Source of the DNA: Pyrus communis | Lineage: Eukaryota; Streptophyta; Magnoliopsida; Rosales; Rosaceae | Direction of reading: 5' to 3' | DNA length: 64,000 nt | Assembly: GCF_963583255.1 (NCBI RefSeq) | Contig: NC_084803.1 | Coordinates: 12,446,478 to 12,510,477 of the forward strand | Part shown: positions 58,660-64,000 of the stretch, in pieces | How positions within the stretch are numbered: position 1 is the first letter of the stretch | Layout of the letters: every line of letters begins with the position of its first letter | Made by a program: the position numbers and the translations under genes | Notes under the pieces: model-generated | The model's database searches: none | Seen by the model: the letters and a program-made list of their open reading frames with translations, nothing else | What the model was told of the DNA's origin: nothing

Positions 58660-61498
58660 ATATCAACCGTTGGATCTTATTTTCTTGTTTGTTGAGTTCA
58701 TTTAAAGCCCTTTTTAATTTTATTTTTAATTTTCTTAGGATATATACCTCTCTTGGATCATCCTAGACCTATTTTCGGTTAGTTTTGAGTTTTTTTTTTT
58801 TAACGCTTTTGCCAAATGGTCAATGGTCTGTGTCCGCAGTCCACACAAGTCTTCAGTCTCTTTCTTCTGCTCAAATATTTCTAATTTTCTTGGTAATAAA
58901 TACAATAATAAATACAATTTATTGTTTTGGAGTTTATATTATCAACCGGAGACGTTTGAGTGGCAGATTAGACTAAATCACGCAACGGATCAAACGATAT
59001 TTAATATTAAAAGGTGTGTTATTTACACATTTTATTTTACTTTTTACATCTCTTGTTAATTTTTATTAACACACTTCATTTCTAACACCGCTAGACCATT
59101 GTGCTACAAGAGATCAGTATTTAGCTTTTCATAGTTATTTTGGGAAGTGATTATTTCACTTCCTTGGTGCTCCCATGCACTAATACGTTTTTCCCATCTT
59201 AATAAATCAAAGCAGATCCAAGTCAAAAAAATACATATATAAATAAATATATATATATAGGTGCATAAAGAGAAAATAAGTGATAAAATTACTACCTTAA
59301 TTGATTTTGACAACTTTTAGATATTCATATCCTATGGGTGAATTAAACTTTTCCTACCCAAGGTTTATTAAAATACTGTTACAGGCAATATATTAGTATT
59401 TTGTTTTGCAAGGGCATTCCTACAACTTTCTCAAAACATCAAATTAGTGATTTATCCAATTCGGAGTGGTTTACTAATTTCAGTAACTTTGTTTCTTAAA
59501 TTTTGAGTCATGAGGCAAATTTGACAACAAAATGGCAGGCTCTGACCAATATATGATTTCTTTTGAGATTAAAGATCGAATATATACATTAACAAACTCT
59601 ACTTGCCTACTTGGTACGTATTCTTTTTTACATGCATTATTGCCCCGCCCATGTACTACATGATTGTGGGCACGTTTGCATGTGATGCATACGTGTAAAA
59701 AATGGGACAAATATGAATCAATCATATTTTTTGTTATCTTTTCTTGCAGAGAGAATTTTACATACGTAAATAAATTTCATCTCGTTTAAGATTATGGTTA
59801 CCTAACTAGATAGGTGCATTATATGGAATTACCTAGAGGTATGCTGTTTTTCGTCTAGTTACGAAGAGATTGTACAACATGGTGCATAATATTTTATTTT
59901 CGTATTTCTCATCACATAATAAGCACGCACATAACAAATGTGAAAACAATAAGGTACAATATCGAAAGTACCTAACAAATCTCTCCTTGTGATTTCTGCA
60001 TCCAGCCACTACTAAGGTCTTTGGTGTTCTGGGTCTTCTGACAATTACATTCATATATGCATTAGCACATATTGAATGCTCTATGCCTGCACTTTTTTTG
60101 CTTACTGTAACTGGTTCCAAAGATCCTACTGAATCAATCACATTTATTATTAAAGAGATAGATATAAGTTTATGATCAAACTAAGATCGAACATGCATAT
60201 AAAATAAAAAAAAAAATAAATAAATAAATAAAAAATATATATATATATGGTCATTAAAATATGCTAATTTTAGACCAGAACTATGGGGTTTCATAGGGTT
60301 GTTAAGATTTTCTTTGTCCTCTTTCAACTTCCTTAATTGTTGCTGAAAAATGGTTGTTGGTGCTATAATATTATTTACCCTCGTGTGAACAAATTTTTGC
60401 GACAATATTGCAATTAAAATATATGGGTTATTGTTTATAAACCCTAGTACTTTTGGGTTAGTATTTGAAATTCACATTATACAAGCTACAATATAATACT
60501 AAATTTTTCTTAACTACGAAGTAGGGTGTTCAAACTTGAGTGTAAGATAAGGAGTATACTGTTCTAGCCAACTTGGCTCAGCTCAGATATATATCTTCAT
60601 TTAAAACCTTGTATTTCGTCTTTTTGTTGCGAAAACAAAAAGTCTATTTGCATGGAGCCCATGCCACCTAGCAGCTGCGTTACTTCACTTTCACTCTCAT
60701 CTGAGGGACAATCTTGCTTTCAAGCTCAGGTTCGTGATGACAGAAGGTGCACAGCTCCTATTTACTATACTTCGGTGGATGACATATGCTGAAACAATAA
60801 AACACTAAATATTAAGCCAGTAATGCAATAATTAAGAACATAACGATCAAGAACTTCAGTGTATACTAAACAGAGTAGATATGAATGCGAAACCCTAATG
60901 AATTGAAATATTAAGCAGGGACAGAGCGTTGACTGTTGAAGGTGAGATATGCGTGATCAGTCGTTGAGGAGGAGTGACATGGGAATGCAGACAGTACCTT
61001 GTTAATTGGTTACTTTAAATTAATTTGACGTAATATTACTATGGCAGACACTGCAAATTGCAGCACCTCCAGGCTCCACCGTCCACCGTGTCCACAGAAC
61101 ACGGCTCCGACGCCGACGCTGTGGTCTCTCGGCACGAGTGGTTGCTTAATTCATGACAGAAACAAATCAGTCTTCTTCTTACCGCAATAAATTAGTCTTT
61201 CTTTGATAACAAATTAATCTTCTTAATTATAAATACCAGCTGCGCACATGTTAATGTTTCGTGGTTTAAATTAATGTGATTACACCTTTGTTAGGCAACA
61301 GCATGCCATATATGTAATCACATCAGATTAATTAAGAAAAAAAAATATCATCAGTCAAGGCACTTTTATAAAATCTCATAAATACTATAAGTTATGGCAA
61401 ATATCAACATATCCGGATCCCATGAACAAATTAGCATGCCAGTAAATTAATATCATTCATGTTATAATGCACGTTTTTACTTAATATGTCATCAGCAC

Positions 61499-61544
<46 letters not shown>

Positions 61545-62087
61545 CAGGTTGTGCTTCTCCCATGTTTCCTCTCTTTTCTTTGTATCTTTCTTGTTTTTAT
61601 TTCTAGTGACGTAAAGTTTATGTTCTCCCCTCATTAAGTATAACTTCTTTTTTTCATATCAATAAAATTTTCCTCTTTCCTCCGAAGTTTATTTTGATAA
61701 AAAAAATCCTTTAATAATTCAATATTTTTTTGGAATGTACTATCCACACATCTCTTTTTATTTCTCACACATTTTTAGTAATTTCTGTGATTTGATATTC
61801 TTTAATTCATCAAATTCAAGGACCTAAAAATTAAAAAATGTATAAGTAAAAATGGATTTGCAGTTATCATACTCCTATTTTATTTCCTTCTTTAGTAATT
61901 TTACATATCTTGGGTTTCTAATCAGTCATTACATCAGTAATATGCTCGATCAGTTGTAATGATTAATGTTTCATCATTGTACGAAGATAGCTGTTTATCA
62001 ACACGCGGTGAGGCATGGCTAGTTGGGCCGGTTAATTGTACTTCTTTTTGTTTTATCAAGCGTTAATTGTACTTATTTGTCGATATG
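58660..62087. other. Spacer downstream of the ERF gene
   Basis: No convincing gene. The segment 59010-59095 looks like a partial foldback of the ATCCACACATC type. Two locally GC-richer islands, 60650-60790 and 61040-61140, open short ATG frames (46 and about 50 codons) without recognisable domains. A (TA)n microsatellite lies at 61500-61541. Confidence 0.4.
61738..61874. mobile_element. MITE of the ATCCACACATC family (copy 4)
   Basis: Left arm TACTATCCACACATCTCTTTT, centre TTTGATATTCTTTAATTCATC, right arm AAAAATGTATAAGTAAAAATGG; about 137 bp. Confidence 0.6.
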
Positions 62088-62277
62088 ATGATCCTAATCA
62101 TCTTTGGATTTTATTTATTTATATATGTTCATCGTATATTATGTAATTAAAATTTATTTTAAATTATTTTATTTTAAATTGAATATAAATAATATTTAAT
62201 GAAAACTAATCACATAATGTAAAATAAATGTAATTAAAAGATCTTTGAAATCCTCAAATGATACTTATTCGGACTCC
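62088..62277. mobile_element. MITE of the GGATTCTC foldback family (copy 4)
   Basis: The arms (GATCCTAATCATCTTTGGATTT and AAAGATCTTTGAAATCCTC) are more diverged than in the other copies. The interior (TTCATCGTATATTATGTAA ... ACATAATGTAAAATAAATG) still pairs. Confidence 0.5.
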
Positions 62278-64000
62278 TATACCTCCATATTCACATATCG
62301 TACGTGCCATGCATTTTTTAAGCGCACTCGATCCAACATAGTGATCTTCTTCCGCTTAATTAATTACTAAATTATTTTTGCGTGTTTTAAGAGGTTGGCA
62401 ACCCATAACACAATGATGAGTGGGGATTGAAGACAGCTGTTAGTATTTATCTTATAATTATTCCAGTAAACTCGCAAGTAATTTTCACTTGAGCTGCTAC
62501 TTTAATTCTCTGGGTAATTTTACAGCAAATTCACATATGCCTGAGGTCAGATGGCATTTTGAGAGCCAAGTCTCGTTCATCATGAAAGGAGACCTGGTTT
62601 ACCAATTCTTTCTTTTCATTGTAGTAGGGAAAACGTGTACGAATTTAACTCGCTGTTCTTTTTTTTATTTACTTGCTCACGTCAAGATATCTCTTACAAA
62701 TTCAACTATATTAATTGTGAGTCTTACTGAGAGAACTAATTAAAAATATGGAAAATCATTGACTATGAATATTTTCTACACAAAACCATAAAAAAAAAAA
62801 AAAAAAAAAAACAAAAAAAACTCGTCAGTTGGTTGGTCCTATTGGGTTAGTGATAATATTTTGCAGTTATTCTTAGTCAGGGAAAAAGTAAGAAGAGATG
62901 TTACCAAAATATTGTAATATTTACTCTCTTTTTTAGCTTGTAATATTGTAGATGATCAAAATAGTTTAGCTTACTAATTCACCTCTTAAAACTTAGCTAT
63001 GCAAAAAATCAATTAAATTAGAATTTTTTTTTAAATGTTTGATTAACGCCATCAAAATTCCAATACTTAATCAAATACTATGGTTCGTCTTTTTGGTGGA
63101 TGGCCATTAATTAGATGATTAAAATATTTCAGTTATTGTTTATTTGTGGTTTAAATCAACATAGTTATTAAGCTACTGATTAAACCAACTTGGAAACAGG
63201 ATTAATAGATTTTTTATCTTTAAGTCCAATATATAGATGTTCTGTTTTATGAACAACATGGAGTTTAACAAAGCAGTGGTAATTATATCTGATTTTGGAT
63301 TAGAGGCCAAAAAGTTGCCTAAGATTTAAGACGCTATGCTCTCTATTTGTTCCTCTTTGTTTTTTTTTTTTTCGTTGTTGTGATCATACCATACAAATTT
63401 AATCCAAAATTTTCGCATGCCAAAAGCTAGTAGTCTTTGAATTAGTTAACTAGTCATACCAATTGATTAGAAAACTATATGGAATGATTTAACAAGTTTT
63501 AATTAATATTAGGATAATCTGAAAAGGTTACTCTAACAATTGCATCCAGTTTAATTGTCATTTATCAATCGATGAAAACAAGATCGTATAATGCTAATCA
63601 TACTTTGGATGGGATTATTTCAATGCATGCCGGATAAATTTTGTAAGTACCCCAAGCAGAAGCCACGAGGATTGATATGCACCAAACACGCGCACAGTAA
63701 ACACGTTTTAGGTAATTAATATTCTTAAACTTATTCCCAAAGTAGAGCAAGAAGATAATCAAGAAAGAGGACCAAAGCCTTGAGCGAGCTACCAAGTTGG
63801 TATAAGTCATTTTGGTGCTCATTAAGGTACTCGAACTTGATAATTTGTACTTAAAGATCGATCATGACCTAGAACAACTTGGAAGAAGTTAGGGAAGGCT
63901 GTAACCTATAACTTAATTAAGATCAACTAGAACCTAGAACCCCCAATAGTTTGTTCGTACTTAACCATCTCATTGATCAACTAGAACCTAGAACCCCCAA
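62278..64000. other. Right-edge spacer
   Basis: No gene recognised. A run of about 20 A lies at 62791-62811. A 26 bp direct repeat (GATCAACTAGAACCTAGAAC...) occurs at about 63922 and 63975 at the window end. Confidence 0.5.

Noticed and set aside
1..64000. CRISPR array, operon, phage or other prokaryotic system
   Set aside because: The window is plant nuclear DNA with spliced genes; repeats are microsatellites, LTRs and MITEs, and no regularly spaced repeat array is present.

Overview
The window is nuclear DNA of a dicot plant, most likely a woody Rosaceae of the apple/pear group. The evidence is spliced genes with GT-AG introns, AT-rich spacers, plant-only protein families (ATL RING-H2, NINJA, STP, CRM-domain CAF, plant exostosin-like GT47, AP2/ERF) and a transposon load typical of that group: a Cassandra LTR carrying a 5S-like sequence, PIF/Harbinger elements with TTA/TAA target duplications, and several MITE families. 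The genus is inferred from remembered repeat families, not proven.

Layout. 1.6-5.4 kb: two tandem minus-strand ATL42-like RING-H2 E3 ligase genes that share a promoter palindrome; a SINE lies downstream of only one. 7.4-10.4 kb: the jasmonate co-repressor adaptor NINJA (minus, 526 aa, two coding exons plus a probable 5'UTR intron). 10.6-24 kb is accessory: MITEs, a long foldback element, a dead RING-H2 gene, two dead B3-domain genes, a Cassandra solo LTR and a young 2.08 kb non-autonomous LTR retroelement. 25.5-28.6 kb: an STP14-like H+/monosaccharide symporter (plus, 522 aa, 4 exons) with an unexplained hairpin in its last intron. 29.3-32.2 kb: CAF1-like chloroplast group II intron splicing factor (minus, 773 aa, 5 exons). 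33.1-37.6 kb: a PIF/Harbinger element with a dead transposase, split by a 2.17 kb solo LTR. 41.3-43.8 kb: exostosin-family GT47 glycosyltransferase (plus, 661 aa, 4 exons). 45.3-47.9 kb: decayed alpha/beta-hydrolase gene. 48-57 kb: gene-free, with a Harbinger derivative and MITEs. 57.8-58.7 kb: intronless DREB A-4 type AP2/ERF gene. 58.7-64 kb: no convincing gene.

The genes form no operon-like unit. The one contextual link is ATL42 next to NINJA, which matches the Arabidopsis neighbours At4g28890 and At4g28910 as I remember them, so this looks like conserved microsynteny. I found no previously undescribed system. The items most worth checking are the intronic hairpin in the sugar transporter, the SINE with a paralogous empty site, the transposase that decayed by in-frame nonsense codons only, and the large polypurine foldback element. 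Exon boundaries were inferred by eye from splice signals, reading phase and remembered family alignments.
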